Shown: positions 13,267 to 24,408 of the stretch, in pieces | Position numbering within the stretch: the first letter of the stretch is position 1 | Layout: the number at the start of each line of letters is the position of its first letter | Source: Rhynchopus sp. YZ270_cl-10 | Lineage: Eukaryota; Euglenozoa; Diplonemea; Diplonemida; Diplonemidae | Length of the DNA stretch: 64,000 nucleotides | NCBI GenBank assembly: GCA_964035575.1 | Contig: OZ037843.1 | Coordinates: 434,001-498,000, forward strand | Direction: 5' to 3' | Notes under the pieces: generated by a model | Seen by the model: the letters and a program-made list of their open reading frames with translations, nothing else | Databases searched by the model: none | Told to the model about the DNA's origin: nothing | Made by a program: the position numbers and the translations under genes

Positions 13267-15330
13267 CTAATACACACTCTCTCTACTGCCGCACTTCGTA
13301 TCAACTCTGTAGCACTCCTTGTACGGAACGAGAACCTTCTCGACAGCAGACAGCAGTGTTGTGCCCTCGGGAGGCTCGAACAGACACACCACACCGTCGC
13401 GCACAGCCTCTTCGCACAGCGTCCAGCTCCGGCGCACGCACCGGCCCATCACCGTCACAAAGCGCTGCTTGCGTGCCCCCACATCACCATGCTGGATCAG
13501 CCCGCTTGCGAGGCCAACACCGTGCAGGGTTGCCTTCACGACCATGCGTTGTGCAAAGCGGATCGCGTTCTCCATGTGTGCAGGGGCAGGGCGGCTTACG
13601 TTCCACGACACGCAGACACGGCTGCCAAACAGGGTCACTAGATTTCCTTTGCTCTGCTCCAGTGCGACAGTGAGTGTCGAGAGGCACGCACTCGCTGCTT
13701 CCAGTGCACTAAAGTGACTCTCATTCACTGCAAACTCAGTGACACCCACAGTGCCTGTCACCTGTCGCACGACACGTGCACTGCGTGGCAGTTCGAACGT
13801 GGATGATGCGTGGCTCTCGTGCATCTCTTCCACATCCGCTTCGCAAAGTGCTCGCCCCTTCCGCCCCCCAAGCGACACAGGCCACACAGGACACACAAAT
13901 ATCGTATCACTCACGCCCTTCAGTTCAAGTGATTCTGTCTCACCCACAACAGCACTGCACGCAGCACAGTCAGACGTCCACAGATCAGAGGGCACAGCAA
14001 CAGCCCCAGGCATGCATGTGCTCTCAAGTCGTGACGCAACGTTGACAGTGTGTCCGAAGTAGTCTGTCCGTCCAGTGAGTGCGTTCTGTTCGATGGCGAC
14101 AGGGCCGGTGTTGACACCAATACGCACAGTGAGGCCACCCCACAGAGAGTCTTGTGGTGTGCAGATGGGGACGTTGAGGAGCGATGCAGGCCAGTCCGCG
14201 TGGAGCAGCTTCTCGTGTACCTGTAGAGCAAAGTTTATCCCGTCTGCTGTTGTTTCGAAGGCAATCATGAAGGCGTCACCTATCGTCTTCACTTCGTACC
14301 CACCAAACACCTGCATCACCTCACGCATCACGCGGTTGTGGGTATTCAGCGCAGCACGCATCCCGTCAGGTGCACACTCCCAGATCGACGTCGACGCACG
14401 GATGTCTGTGAACACGATCGTTGCCGTCTCAGTCTCGAGCCCAGGTGGTGCCACAGATGTGTGCTGCACACCGTCCACCTCATCTTCCTCAAACAGCGCA
14501 GCAGGGAGGTAGGGACGGTACTTCCGCAGGTTCTCCTCCAACGTCTGCAGCGTTGCGCGCATCTCCTCTGGGAGCAACGTCTCTTGCGCCTCCAGCATGC
14601 GTGCCACGCCTTCCACGTCGTACCCAGCCAGGAGCGAGGCGATGTCCTGCACTGTTGCTATGGTCCGCTGCATGGCTTCCTGCTCCTTCAGGATAGCACG
14701 AGCAAAGCCTCGCGTTGCGATGAAGTCGATGACAAAAACGAGCAGTCCAGTCAACAGCGGGGCCACGGCATTCTTCGAGCACGGCAACTTCTCACACTCC
14801 ACCCTCGCTTGCAACGTATCGCGCCTGCCATACTCACCCTCCTGGGGCGGCAGGCCTGGGATGTCAAACAGCCCAAACCTGAACTGTTCTTCTGCAGCCA
14901 TTGTAACCAACCACACGACGGTGCAAGCCACAAGAGCCACACTGTACCGTGTCTCCACCTGCATCACAAGAAGGAAGTCCACCACAATCACGAGCGGTGC
15001 CCAGAATACTTTATCCTTTACACGAGAGTCTATGTCAGAGAGCAGTACTGACGTGGCAAAGCAGTATGCGTTGACGACGACGAAGGTCTGGGTGATGTGC
15101 ACTCTGCACACCACAGCAACAATCCCGACGAATGCGACGAGCATGGCTGAAGACACAATGACGCCGACAAGTGGTACCACCACTAGGTGTCTTGGATCAA
15201 CGAACACGTAGGCAGCCAGGAACACAAATAAGGCTGCATTAATTGAGAAGTACATCGTCCGCTTGCGTTCATCCTCTTTGCTAAGTGTCCCATCAAGGGA
15301 CAGCACGTTCGCAAGACGGGCGCAGCGCAT
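13267..15330 (-). CDS. Membrane adenylate cyclase (class III) with C-terminal degenerate cyclase fold
   Basis: 687 aa, one exon. Residues 28-205 form about six hydrophobic segments ending with IDFIATRGFA; a helical linker (211-275, KEQEAMQRTIATVQDIASLL) leads to a class III cyclase domain at 303-487. Catalytic residues are all visible: metal Asp309 (FTDI) and Asp353-region (TIGD), Lys348 and Asp423 (TDYFG), which select adenine in the family, and Asn430/Arg434 (HTVNVASR). This predicts ATP to cAMP plus PPi, facing the cytosol. From about 530 on, VTEFAVNESHF..VTLFGSRVCVSW..GVGLASGLIQHG.. resembles a second cyclase fold without the metal-binding aspartates, probably regulatory or a dimer partner. 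A long internal block is almost identical to the gene at 55013-57145 while the membrane part is diverged. Tandem with the related gene at 16665-18383, same strand. Confidence 0.9.
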   Translation of the reverse strand: MRCARLANVLSLDGTLSKEDERKRTMYFSINAALFVFLAAYVFVDPRHLVVVPLVGVIVSSAMLVAFVGIVAVVCRVHITQTFVVVNAYCFATSVLLSDIDSRVKDKVFWAPLVIVVDFLLVMQVETRYSVALVACTVVWLVTMAAEEQFRFGLFDIPGLPPQEGEYGRRDTLQARVECEKLPCSKNAVAPLLTGLLVFVIDFIATRGFARAILKEQEAMQRTIATVQDIASLLAGYDVEGVARMLEAQETLLPEEMRATLQTLEENLRKYRPYLPAALFEEDEVDGVQHTSVAPPGLETETATIVFTDIRASTSIWECAPDGMRAALNTHNRVMREVMQVFGGYEVKTIGDAFMIAFETTADGINFALQVHEKLLHADWPASLLNVPICTPQDSLWGGLTVRIGVNTGPVAIEQNALTGRTDYFGHTVNVASRLESTCMPGAVAVPSDLWTSDCAACSAVVGETESLELKGVSDTIFVCPVWPVSLGGRKGRALCEADVEEMHESHASSTFELPRSARVVRQVTGTVGVTEFAVNESHFSALEAASACLSTLTVALEQSKGNLVTLFGSRVCVSWNVSRPAPAHMENAIRFAQRMVVKATLHGVGLASGLIQHGDVGARKQRFVTVMGRCVRRSWTLCEEAVRDGVVCLFEPPEGTTLLSAVEKVLVPYKECYRVDTKCGSRESVY

Positions 15331-16664
15331 GGCCCTGTCTTGGGTATGTCAGCCCTCTACTGTGGGTACGTCGCTACTAGCTTGTGTACTGCACTTTCCG
15401 TCACTCCCTCTTGGTGTGGATCGAGTGTGTACACCGAGGGGGAGGGGGGGATGTGTGTGCGGGTGGGGGGGGTACTTCACGCCACACACCCAATGGGGTG
15501 ACGTGATGACGGTATACACAGATCCGGTATTGTGACAATACACATAAACCCTGTTGTGAAAGGTAAAGGGGTTTCTAAAGGGGGGGATGGCGAGCACTTA
15601 GAACAGTCTCATTAGGGAGAGAGGCGCCACACAAAAGTTGTCTTTACCGGTTCAAAGATTGGAGGGGGTAAAAAAGGTACAAACACAGTGACATTTTTTC
15701 AGGTCTTCGCTGGGATTCTGGGGGTCAAAAACTGGGTAGAAATTCATTTCCTGCACCCAAAAAAAAGATGGATTTTGTGCCCCCAGAGTGCCCCGGGTCA
15801 CCTGGGTGAGCGGGCTTTGTGTGTTTAAGACTACAGCGGAAGAGGTGTGTTCATGAATGCGCCACGTGCACATCATTATAAACTAACCAGGAAAACCACT
15901 GCCCTGAACACAACTCATCCGCACCTGGTTGAGTGAACGTGGAATGTGAACAGAGGCAACAGGTGGGGAGAGAGAGAGAGAGGTCTCGTTCAAAATCAAC
16001 ATCTCAACTGCTTGCTTTTTCCCCCCCATCTGCAAATCAGCCGTGCATACGTAAGTAAGCAGCGGCTGTGCTGCACCACACTCCCTCCTCTGTGACTAAG
16101 CAGCGTGCATCACGCTCGAGATCCTCTTGGTATTCATACCCACCCGATGAGCGTAACGAAGAAAGCAGTAGGTATGGATGCAGGCACCTCCGACTGACCC
16201 ACGTACGATGCCAGCCCCAGATGAAAGCACAAAGCACCCTGCGGCAGCAACAGAAGCTGAGCAAAAGGAACACTTAATGGCATTGCCGGAATCAAAAAAC
16301 GAAAAGAAAAGAAAAACGCTTGAAAGATGAATGTGTAACACTGATCACTGCAAGGGAATGCAGGGGGAAAGCACCCTGCCGCCCGTACACGATGCAAAAA
16401 GTAAACTTAAGTGAGTAACACAGGTAGTGGGCTTTTTTTTTTCTTTTTCTGATTGGGTGCCCACAAGGAGCTTTGCTACCACCATACCTGTAACTGCACG
16501 TTGAAAGACAGATGCAAAAAGTTGCCCATATGCAAACCTACCAACGCCCGAACACAACTGTGGGCGTAACACTGCACTGCACGTCCCAGAAGGAACTGCG
16601 TGTTGTGGAAGCCACTCAGCCATAGGGCAATACTGCATACACGTGAACACTAATAGCAACGAAA
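15331..16664. other. Spacer between two cyclase-family genes
   Basis: No gene seen. Holds G-rich tracts, a (GA)n run near 15970, one copy of the CGACTGACCC repeat (16183-16233) and a partial duplication (16570-16612) of the 3' coding end of the next gene (CACGTCCCAGAAGGAACTGC occurs at both sites). Confidence 0.6.
16183..16233 (-). repeat. 'CGACTGACCC' dispersed repeat, copy 1
   Basis: About 50 bp containing CTCCGACTGACCC, TACGATGCCAGCCCCAGATG and AAAGCACAAA. Four copies in the window, all in the same orientation (others at 19657, 47637, 52551). Three precede a cyclase-family gene on the minus strand by 0.5-1.3 kb; I cannot tell promoter element from mobile repeat. Confidence 0.65.
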
Positions 16665-18383
16665 TCACCGAAGATAGGAACACACAACACTGCACGTCCC
16701 AGAAGGAACTGCGTGTGCTGGTGTGCCACTCCCACCCGCCTCCACCCACGCCTTCGCAACGTCCGTGTCGCGGCACTCATCACGCAGGTACCCACGCACC
16801 ACTGTGTTGTACAAATCCCAATGCTTCTTCCCGCCTATCTGGTACATCCATTCGTCGACCACAGCTAAAACATCTTCTTCTTTCGAAACCAGCTCAGCCA
16901 CAACCTCAGGTTCGCAGTCTCGAGCAACCTCCACCTTGCACGGAAGCAGACGCAGGTCGTGTTCGCACTCAGCGTCGCTGAAGCACATCCTGTTGCAGAC
17001 AACGTCGCACCCCAGCATACGTCCTGCACGTTCCATCCCATGCACGTCACGCACAAGTGTCCCCACCATGCTGAAGCGGCGCATCACATCACAACCCATG
17101 TCACCACGCAGCACCTTCCCCATTGCAACACCCACGTTCACAGAGGCTGCCAGGCCAGCTCTCATGAGCATGCTTGTTGCGTGCAGTGCTGAGGTTGCGT
17201 GCGACACACATGGCTTCGACGTGTTGAACGAGCAGTGGATCCTGTCCCCAACAAAGACGTCCACCATCCCACGTCTGCTGTCTGTTGCCTGCAGGGTCTT
17301 CAGAAGAACAGATGTGAAGAGCTGCGAGAAGCGTGCACTGTCCTCCTCCAGGCGGCGCAGGGTGTCTTTGATGTTCAGTGTCAGCAGTGTTGCATTAGCA
17401 GACGAGAGCTGTATTGGCTGTGCACGGAAGGAAGTGCGTCGTGCTGGAGCAGACGTGTTCGATGCTGACAATGATAGTGAGCTTTGATGGTCACTGTCAG
17501 CACCATCCAGATCACCAAATTCCGCACATTGCTCTGTCGCCACTTCAAACGGCAGACACGTCTGTGGGAGGTACGCCTTGTACATCCTGAGGTTCTCCTC
17601 CAGCTGCCGCAGTGCTGCCACCATCCCCTCAGGCATGTCACCACCGTGCTCCTCCAGCAGCCCCGCCACCTGCTCCACGTCGTACCCAGCCAGGAGCGAG
17701 GCGATCTCCTGCACTGTTGCGATTGTGCGCTGCATTGCTTCCTGCTCCTTCAGGATAGCACGAGCAAAGCCTCGCGTTGCGAGGAAGTCGATGACAAAAA
17801 CGGCGAGAGATGCAGACAGATAACTTGTGGTGTCTCTTGTGCAGGGGAGTGTCGTGCACGTGCTCTGTTCGACGACACGTGACCAGCGTTCCTCTTGCGT
17901 CATCAACCCAGGCATGTCGAGTATCCCAAACCGGAACCGCTCTTCAACGGCCATGGCGATGAGGTACAGTACTGTTGTACAGACGGCAACCATGCTGAAG
18001 CGTGTGTCCACCTGCATCACGAGGAGGAAGTCCACCACAAGCACCATCATCACCCAGATCGTGTTTCCTGCGGCACGTGCTGTGTAGTCAGAAATGGCGA
18101 TGGTGATCCAGCCCACGATTGAGATACCAACAATGATGGTCACGCTCAGCCTGCGCTTACAGACAATGATCAGAACGGCGAAGAGAGCCTCCCCCACTGA
18201 TACGATGGTGCCAAACGTATAGATGTAACGCCCGCCGCTTGTAGTACCAAGTACGAACAGGTTCACCAAGTTCACAAAAAGCATAATGGCAAAGGTGGAA
18301 AAAAACACTGTGCGCTTGTATCGCTCGCTCTTGCCAATCGTCGCGTCCAGTGAAAGCGCATTCTCCAGCCAGCGTATGTGCAT
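16665..18383 (-). CDS. Membrane protein with only a degenerate cyclase-homology domain
   Basis: About 572 aa if it starts at MHIRWLENALSLDATIG, which aligns with the starts of the two adenylate cyclase paralogues (ALSLDATI / VLSLDGTL / LLSLDSTL); the open frame runs further upstream through a poly-Phe stretch unlikely to be coding. Six hydrophobic segments and the linker (KEQEAMQRTIATVQEIASLLAGYDV) match the paralogues closely, but the catalytic domain is absent: after LEENLRMYKAYLP and a Ser-rich stretch comes a fold (about 345-500) with VDVFVGDRIHCSFN, VGVAMGKVLRGDMGC and SMVGTLVRDVHGMERAG. This resembles a cyclase fold without the metal-binding aspartates, so no cyclase activity is expected; perhaps a regulator or heterodimer partner. 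The tail DEWMYQIGGKKHWDLYN matches the receptor at 44593-47175 (EEWMYQLESS). Function inferred only. Confidence 0.8.
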   Translation of the reverse strand: MHIRWLENALSLDATIGKSERYKRTVFFSTFAIMLFVNLVNLFVLGTTSGGRYIYTFGTIVSVGEALFAVLIIVCKRRLSVTIIVGISIVGWITIAISDYTARAAGNTIWVMMVLVVDFLLVMQVDTRFSMVAVCTTVLYLIAMAVEERFRFGILDMPGLMTQEERWSRVVEQSTCTTLPCTRDTTSYLSASLAVFVIDFLATRGFARAILKEQEAMQRTIATVQEIASLLAGYDVEQVAGLLEEHGGDMPEGMVAALRQLEENLRMYKAYLPQTCLPFEVATEQCAEFGDLDGADSDHQSSLSLSASNTSAPARRTSFRAQPIQLSSANATLLTLNIKDTLRRLEEDSARFSQLFTSVLLKTLQATDSRRGMVDVFVGDRIHCSFNTSKPCVSHATSALHATSMLMRAGLAASVNVGVAMGKVLRGDMGCDVMRRFSMVGTLVRDVHGMERAGRMLGCDVVCNRMCFSDAECEHDLRLLPCKVEVARDCEPEVVAELVSKEEDVLAVVDEWMYQIGGKKHWDLYNTVVRGYLRDECRDTDVAKAWVEAGGSGTPAHAVPSGTCSVVCSYLR

Positions 18384-18765
18384 AATGACTTTGCGAAATC
18401 CGTCAAAAAAAAAAAATATCTGTGGCGGTTTTGTGTGTACGTGGAAACAAGAAGAGGTGGCAGGGGGGTAATACACCCTCCTGCTCCACTCAAGCGAAGC
18501 TGCTGCACACGTGTTGGCCTCGTATGGAAATTAGGGCGTCATGACGTCGTAATTACGGGGATGTTGACGACATCGTGCACTCCCCCATAATTACGTCATG
18601 ACCGGCACCCTGTTAGGGATAACGTCATGTCGTCATCGCGCGTATTTTCACCCCGTTTTTGACCCCGTCGGGTAATGCCTTTACGAGGCCAACATGCAGC
18701 AACACCGACGTTGCGACACACTCAGATTGCAGCCTCGTAAGTGAGGGTAGGGGAAGAGGGGGGCA

Positions 18766-18913
18766 CGACAGTGAAGTAAATGACTTGATTTGTGGTTTTC
18801 ACAGTTGTAAGCCAACAGTGAAAGCGCAAATAATGACAGTGCGGGCACATGCCATAATTATGACTTTGTGAAAACCACAAGCAAAACCACAAGTCAAGCT
18901 TTACTTCGCCGTG
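18766..18913. mobile_element. 148-bp TIR element, GTGAAG family
   Basis: Ends GTGAAGTAAA and TTTACTTCGCC with internal GATTTGTGGTTTTCAC / GTGAAAACCACAAG arms. Related to 434-513. Confidence 0.6.
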
Positions 18914-19656
18914 TATGGAGTATCAAAAAGGGGGTGAACGATGTTTCTGTGTTGGGAAAATGAAGCAAAAGGGGGGACGCCTCAAACAAAAAGAGAAGAC
19001 ACAGGGGGGAACCGTCTGTGTGCCAGATTTCTCCCACGCCACCCAGGCGCGGCACCCCTGAAGGCACATGCGAGGACAGTTCATGTGTACCCAGCATTAC
19101 AATACGGCAACAGATGCATACTTTTTTTCCCATGGTTCTGAGGCAGCCCAGGCAACTCAGGCCGCACTGCTTCCGTACAACATAAAAAGACAGAGGTTGT
19201 AAGCTGCCCTACACCTCGCGCGACAAGGCACCAAATACGCAAGCAACACAGATCTCGCGCATGCCTGATATTATACTAATATTATAAAGGCGTGATGTAG
19301 CGTCATTCAGGGTACGTTTTTTTTTGGTAAATTTCCCCCCCACCCCGTTTGGCCCATCAAAAAAAAAAACGAGGAAAACATTAGATTCATATATTTTCAG
19401 TTCAAAGAATTGAAAGTATTTGAGAGGGTCAACACATCGCACCCTTTCTTTTAAAACAACAAAACAAAAGAGCGAAGAAAAAGTTTGACTTGACATACAA
19501 CAGCCCTCTCGTGAACAGTGTACCTTGTGTACATTGACTGGTGTACCAGGGGGGGGTGGACCTGGGGTGAAAAAAAATTTTTGCGAGATGACTCTAGGTC
19601 TCTCCTGTACATAGGCACCTCTACATATAGATCAAAACAGAGCATTTGTTCAGACA

Positions 19657-19704
19657 GTCCGACTGACCCACTGTACGATGCCAGCCCCAGATGAAAACAC
19701 AAAT
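19657..19704 (-). repeat. 'CGACTGACCC' dispersed repeat, copy 2
   Basis: Same sequence as 16183-16233 with one or two differences (GATGAAAACACAAA). About 1.3 kb upstream of the gene starting at 18383. Confidence 0.65.
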
Positions 19705-19829
19705 ACTTTAATAACAAAAGGTTGGGAAAGCGAACTCTATCTTTTGAAACAAACACGCACAAAAATGTGAGACAACACACCCCGGGTGGGACACCCGAGG
19801 ATGAGCTCCACTATTATTTTATGGGAAAT

Positions 19830-20132
19830 AGTCAGTTATACCCTACCCTAATTTTGAAATAATCAGATATACCCGAAAAATAAGTTCAGTTTTATTTTTC
19901 CTTCCTTCAAAACTACACACACAACGCTTTTGGTTTTTGGGAGACACACAAGGTGCCAGGTTCTATGATAAGCACGGAACCACCCTGCACCTGTTTGTCA
20001 TATTGTTTCCCGTGCAATACATGGAGAAACGTTTCGCACTCGAAAAAAGGGTTCAGATATGGTCAGTTATGCCCTATTTCTGGTTTTCGGGTATATCTGA
20101 CCATTTCAAAAAAGGGTAGGGTATAACTGACT
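19830..20132. mobile_element. 303-bp TIR element carrying a nested repeat
   Basis: Ends AGTCAGTTATACCCTACCCT and its complement are inverted; arms share CAGATATACCCGAAAA. The centre (19891-20048) is a separate dispersed repeat also present at 31815-31972. The hAT-1 element begins 26 bp beyond its right end. Confidence 0.75.
19891..20048 (+). repeat. 158-bp dispersed repeat 'CCTTCCTTCAAAACT', copy 1
   Basis: Shares most positions with 31815-31972 in the same orientation, including GGGAGACACACAAGGTGC and GCACGGAACCACCCTGCACC. Confidence 0.75.
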
Positions 20133-20158
20133 CCCCTTTTATTTTTTTAGCCACGCGT

Positions 20159-23100
20159 CAGGGCTTCCCGCAGGATCTGGGGTTTTGGCCTCCCAGGGGG
20201 ACCAGCCAAAAAAAGGTGAAAAATTTTTTTTTTTCGCGCCTTGTTGTGTGTGGTATGTAGCATTAACGCTGACTCTACGTTACGTTACGCGCCTTTACGC
20301 ACTACGGACGCTCCCACTGACTACTTCTCTGAAGAACGTAGTGGGGGGTTATTTGCAAAAAATTGAAGCTGAAACTTAGTTTCTGGTCTTTTTCAGGCAC
20401 TATGTCGCCAAAAACGCTGGAAAAAAGAAAGGTAAAAAGAAAAAGCAGTTTCCTGCTCTGAAGAAAGTAGTGAACGGGGGGGGATCCTTTTCTCAATTTT
20501 GTTTACACTGATGGGGTGGGGTGGGGGAACCGCAATGCAACATAGCTCGATGACGACACACGAAAAGGGTCAAAGGCTGCACACATAAAACTGATCCATA
20601 CAATAAAATTCTCTCATGCTACAGTACCAAAATCGCGGCGTCTTCCTGTCTTTGGTGCCGCTTTGATGAATCGATCGACAACGCTGTTCAAAAACGGAAG
20701 AGAAGGCACCTGAGGTCCCTCAATTTTTATCCTCATGAGGGCATCTAACGTCGTGATCAGCATGCTGGCCCTGAGACGCGTCAGTACCAGTTTCAAAACT
20801 GAAAATGCACGCTCCACCACAGCCGTACTACCAGGCAAGCATGCGACACGAAGAAGGAAATCAACTGCTTTGGGCAACGTCAACGAATGGCACGCAACTG
20901 CATAACGCACAGCATCTGAGAACGTGTACTTCGCAGGGTTCGCGCTTGCTTCCCGCTGTTGCCTTATTTTTGTGAGGAGCAAGGTAAGCTGGAACCGTAT
21001 TGTTTGCTTGTCATGATCGTTGTAAGGGGGGTCGTAGCTCTTCGTTTCCGGATAACCATCTAGTTTCTGGGACCGCTTGGTGCAGAAGAAGTGAGTAAGG
21101 TTGTGTATTAAGGCTTCGTCTTCATCGGGCTTGTCACCGAAGTCTCGCTGCGGATCCAGTACTGCGATGTTTGTGAATATTGCGGAATCACAAAACCTTG
21201 CGGTAAGCTGTGCGATTAGATCTTTCACGTAGCTTCTAGTGGTGGTTTCGTGAAACCGAAGAAAAGCTTCCGGACAGACCTTCTTCCCCGACAAGCGAGC
21301 CACAACAGTGTTGTAGTACGTAGTCCATTGAAGATACTTGTACTCTGCACCGTTCTCCACACCTTCCGCGAGTCGCTCGAGTGATTCCTGTGTGGACTTC
21401 AGCAGGTCAGGAATCATGACCAATCCAGCACAAGATTCTTGCAACTTCAGGTTCAGCGGCTTCATCACGATGAAGACGCTGGCGAGGAGGAAGTTTGCCG
21501 CAACGAACCTCGGCGACTCCAGCGTTTCCAACAGTCCCCTGGTGATGGCATCGCCGTCCTGCTGGTGGATCTGGCTGAGGGCGTGGTGGATGGAGGGGAG
21601 GGTGTTCAGCAGCGTCGTGCACCCTTTCTCGTTGGTGAGCCAACGGGTGTCGGCCCCCTTCTCCAGCTGCAGGTCTGGCAGGTTCAGCCACTCCACTACC
21701 TGCTTGAGCTGGTTGCAGGCGTTGGACACGGCCAAGACTCGTTCACCGGAACTGCGAACGTACCAGTAGATGTCGCGCTGGCTGTTGATCGCACTCATCA
21801 CGTCAACATGGCTCTGCCCAGCCCACTGCAGAGAGAGGTTCAGCTGGTGGTTTCTGCACCAGACGTAGATAATATAAATATTTTGAAAATACTTAAACCT
21901 CGTCTGCACACCAGAAAACCCACCCGACATCGTGTTGGTTCCATCGAACCCAACACCAACAATCTTCTTCCCGCCAATCATCTCGCGGGCGGGTGGCTGC
22001 TCGTCCGTCTCCAGCGGTACCCCTCTCGCACGGTGCACGTCCATGTAGGACACTCTCTGCAATGTCGGTGTACACACCTGCCGCACCCTTCCCATCTGTC
22101 AACGGTGCGATACCCCAAAAATGCTCGAAGCTCTCGCCTTTGCCATCAACGCCACGTATGTACACCGACAATTCAGAGCGACGGCAGATATCTTGCGTCT
22201 CATCAGCAAGCACAGTAATGTACTTACTTTGTCGCACGCGGGACTCGATGCGAAACTGCAGCTCGGTGTTAATCGCGTCCAGAAGCTCCTGCATTGTCCG
22301 CCTGCTAGTGTAGGAAGCGTTCTTCGTTTCAATGAAGGCCTTCAGGTCGGCGTCCCACCTTGCCGAGTGCTGTGCGAGGCTGGCGTAATTGGTGCTGTGG
22401 CTCACCCCTCGCTTCACCAACCAGTACAAATTGGCTGTGAGCTTCAGCAGCTGACGCCGGTTCATGCTCTGATGCGCTTTGGATGTCTTTACAATCATCC
22501 CGGTCCCGCTGTTCCGTGTCCTCTCTGCCTCCACAGCTGCCACGTGGCTCGCAGTTTTCGCGTGTTCAGGACACTTCTTTTTTGTGATTCGTGTCACATC
22601 ACAACATGGGACTTCGAAAAACGAGCCATCTGCATCAGGACGCTTCGCGCTGATAGCCAGCGCAAGATGCTTCTTGCACAACCTGCACCAGTACCCTCTC
22701 TTTGATGCGAAGACCCACTCGTACTTATCAGCGGCGTTCAGGAACCTTTGCTGCTCAGAGAATGCCAACTTATTGGGGGTGTTGTATTCCGTGGGTTCTT
22801 CTGAGCTCTCGCTGTCTGCCATGTCGTTCTCGTTCTCGTTGTTGTCATCCTCCTCGTCGTCATCCTCGTCGTCGTCGTCCTCGTCCTCGTTGGTGTTGGT
22901 GTTGTTCTCGTTGTTGTCCTTTACGTTGCCATCCTCGTCGACGACCGCAACATCTTCGCACTCCAAGGGGTTCCCTGCTAGGAATGACACCACTCCGTCG
23001 CACACGTCTCTGTCATCTGCCTCGGGCTCCACACCCTTTTTTTTCTCTTCGCAGTTCTTCTGAGGCTTCTTTCTTGGAATGTGGGGGTAGGGGATTTCGA

Positions 23101-23942
23101 ACTTCCAGTCGGCTCCCCCCTCCGGTTCCTCCTGGTTGTCCAGCACCCACAAGTCCGCATCCTTCGTACCCCCCTGCTGACGGGATTTTGCCTTCGGAGT
23201 GAGAACGGTGTGGTACTTTTTTGCGGCCGGTTTCGGTGCAGCCTTCGAAGAAGGAGGAGCTGATGAAGGGGGGACGTTGGTATTCGACAAGGCTGCCGTC
23301 ACTTCCGGAAGAGGTTCAGGTGGGGGTGTTTCCCTTGCCCTGCGATCGTTCTCGTCTCTTTCCTTTACTCGCTGGATCACTGCGTCCTTCTTCTCGTAGC
23401 CCATCCCCGAGATCTTCCACGACATTCCACGAAGTGCCACTTGAACCTTAGTCTCTTCCCCAGTCCACGTGTTGTAGTAGCGGTTGAAGTCGTGTTTTTT
23501 TATTTCTTGAACAATATCTTCAGCAGTTGCGTTTTCGTCCAGCACAACCTTCCTCACCGCGGCCTGCTCACGGGCTGCGACCACGTCCCATGTGGCATAC
23601 TCGTGGTTCTTTGCAACCGTTATTTTCTGCCTCTTCGGGGCCTGAGACGATATCTGGGACTCCGCCGGTCGCTTTGCAAATTCCATTATGGAAACCTGTC
23701 TTGGTCCGGTGGACTTTTTTGGTGCCATCTTTTTTTTCCCCCTGTTAGTTGCCTGTATTTGGATGCGCGGGGACGGGAGGGTAGGGAAAATTAAAAAAAA
23801 TGTGGAAAATTCCTAACAGGCAGCCTCGGAACACTCAAGGGCAGGCTGGTCCCCCCTGGTCCCCCCTGGTCCCCCCTTATTTTTTTTTTTTTCTCCCAGG
23901 GGGACCACTGGTCCCCCCTGGTCCCCCCTGTGGGAAGCCCTG
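20159..23942 (-). mobile_element. hAT-family DNA transposon (hAT-1), near complete
   Basis: 3.8 kb with inverted ends CAGGGCTTCCC (left) and GGGAAGCCCTG (right), the CAGGG start being typical of hAT elements. CACGCGT flanks both sides (20152-20158 and 23946-23952), a likely 7-of-8 remnant of the 8-bp target duplication, with two extra bases at the right end. Subterminal GGGGGACCAG/CTGGTCCCCC repeats lie inside both ends. It carries one transposase gene (20614-23728) on the minus strand. Confidence 0.85.
20614..23728 (-). pseudogene. hAT-1 transposase, one frameshift
   Basis: Two overlapping frames, 21893-23728 and 20614-22095, together span a full hAT transposase of about 1000 residues; the frame changes between about 22020 and 22090. 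N-terminal half: basic Lys-rich start, Asp/Glu/Asn-rich acidic tract (about 270-310), a BED-like zinc finger (YWCRLC near 345 with HAKTASH, H-x5-H), helical region, then ITVLADETQD, the first catalytic Asp of the RNase H-like fold. Second half: GVGFDGTNTMSGG (second acidic block), CRNHQLNLSL, DTRWL, and the C-terminal dimerisation region GSTAVVERAFSVLKLVLTRLR. Apart from the single shift nothing is degraded, so inactivation is recent, or the shift is a sequencing error or programmed. Related sequences occur at 2757-3484 and 28545-28855. Confidence 0.85.
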
Positions 23943-24408
23943 CGTCACGCGTTGAAAAAGAGTTTGGGTGGGGAAAGTGTAGTTCACAATACTGTGTGTC
24001 GAACATCCGCTTTCGTCCCTTACCCACACTCTGGTAAATAAAACAATAAAACAAAACCAAAAAAAAATGAGAGTGCAAACGCCCCGTTTTTCAGTTACAT
24101 TTCAGTAGACACAATAACGCTAAAGGCGACACTCAATAAACGCGACGAGTTATACAAAACCACAAAAGATATCACAACGTTGGAGTGGGGAGGGAAAGGT
24201 TCTCAGTTGATCTGTGTGCCTGAGGTGCTCTGACTGTGTGGTAGCATACGTCAGAATGAAACAATATCACAGAACCCAAATGGGCGGGGAAATGGGGTGT
24301 TTTATTTGAAAAATAAAGAACACCCACTCTGCTCAATTACCATATTTTCGAAAGGACTTTGAGGTGCCTCATTTTGCTCCATATTTTTTTTTTTTTCGAA
24401 ATAGATCC
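23943..24408. other. Spacer downstream of the sulfatase gene
   Basis: AT-rich, no gene and no repeat recognised apart from T and A runs. Probably includes the sulfatase 3' end. Confidence 0.5.

Larger units (their letters stand above)
18384..20158. other. Intergenic repeats upstream of the degenerate-cyclase gene
   Basis: No gene. Contains an imperfect inverted repeat at about 18543-18603 (GTCATGACGTCGTAATTACG and near-complement), a TIR element (18766-18913), two dispersed repeat copies (19495-19560; 19657-19704) and a TIR element (19830-20132). Confidence 0.6.

Noticed and set aside
14338-15051. 237-codon plus-strand frame opposite the cyclase, with a twin at 55850-56662
   Set aside because: Antisense shadow of the conserved cyclase exon; Cys/His-rich appearance comes from codon bias on the other strand.
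13267-18383. Bacterial-style operon of cyclases
   Set aside because: 1.3 kb of repeat-bearing spacer separates the two genes and the surrounding genes have eukaryotic features.
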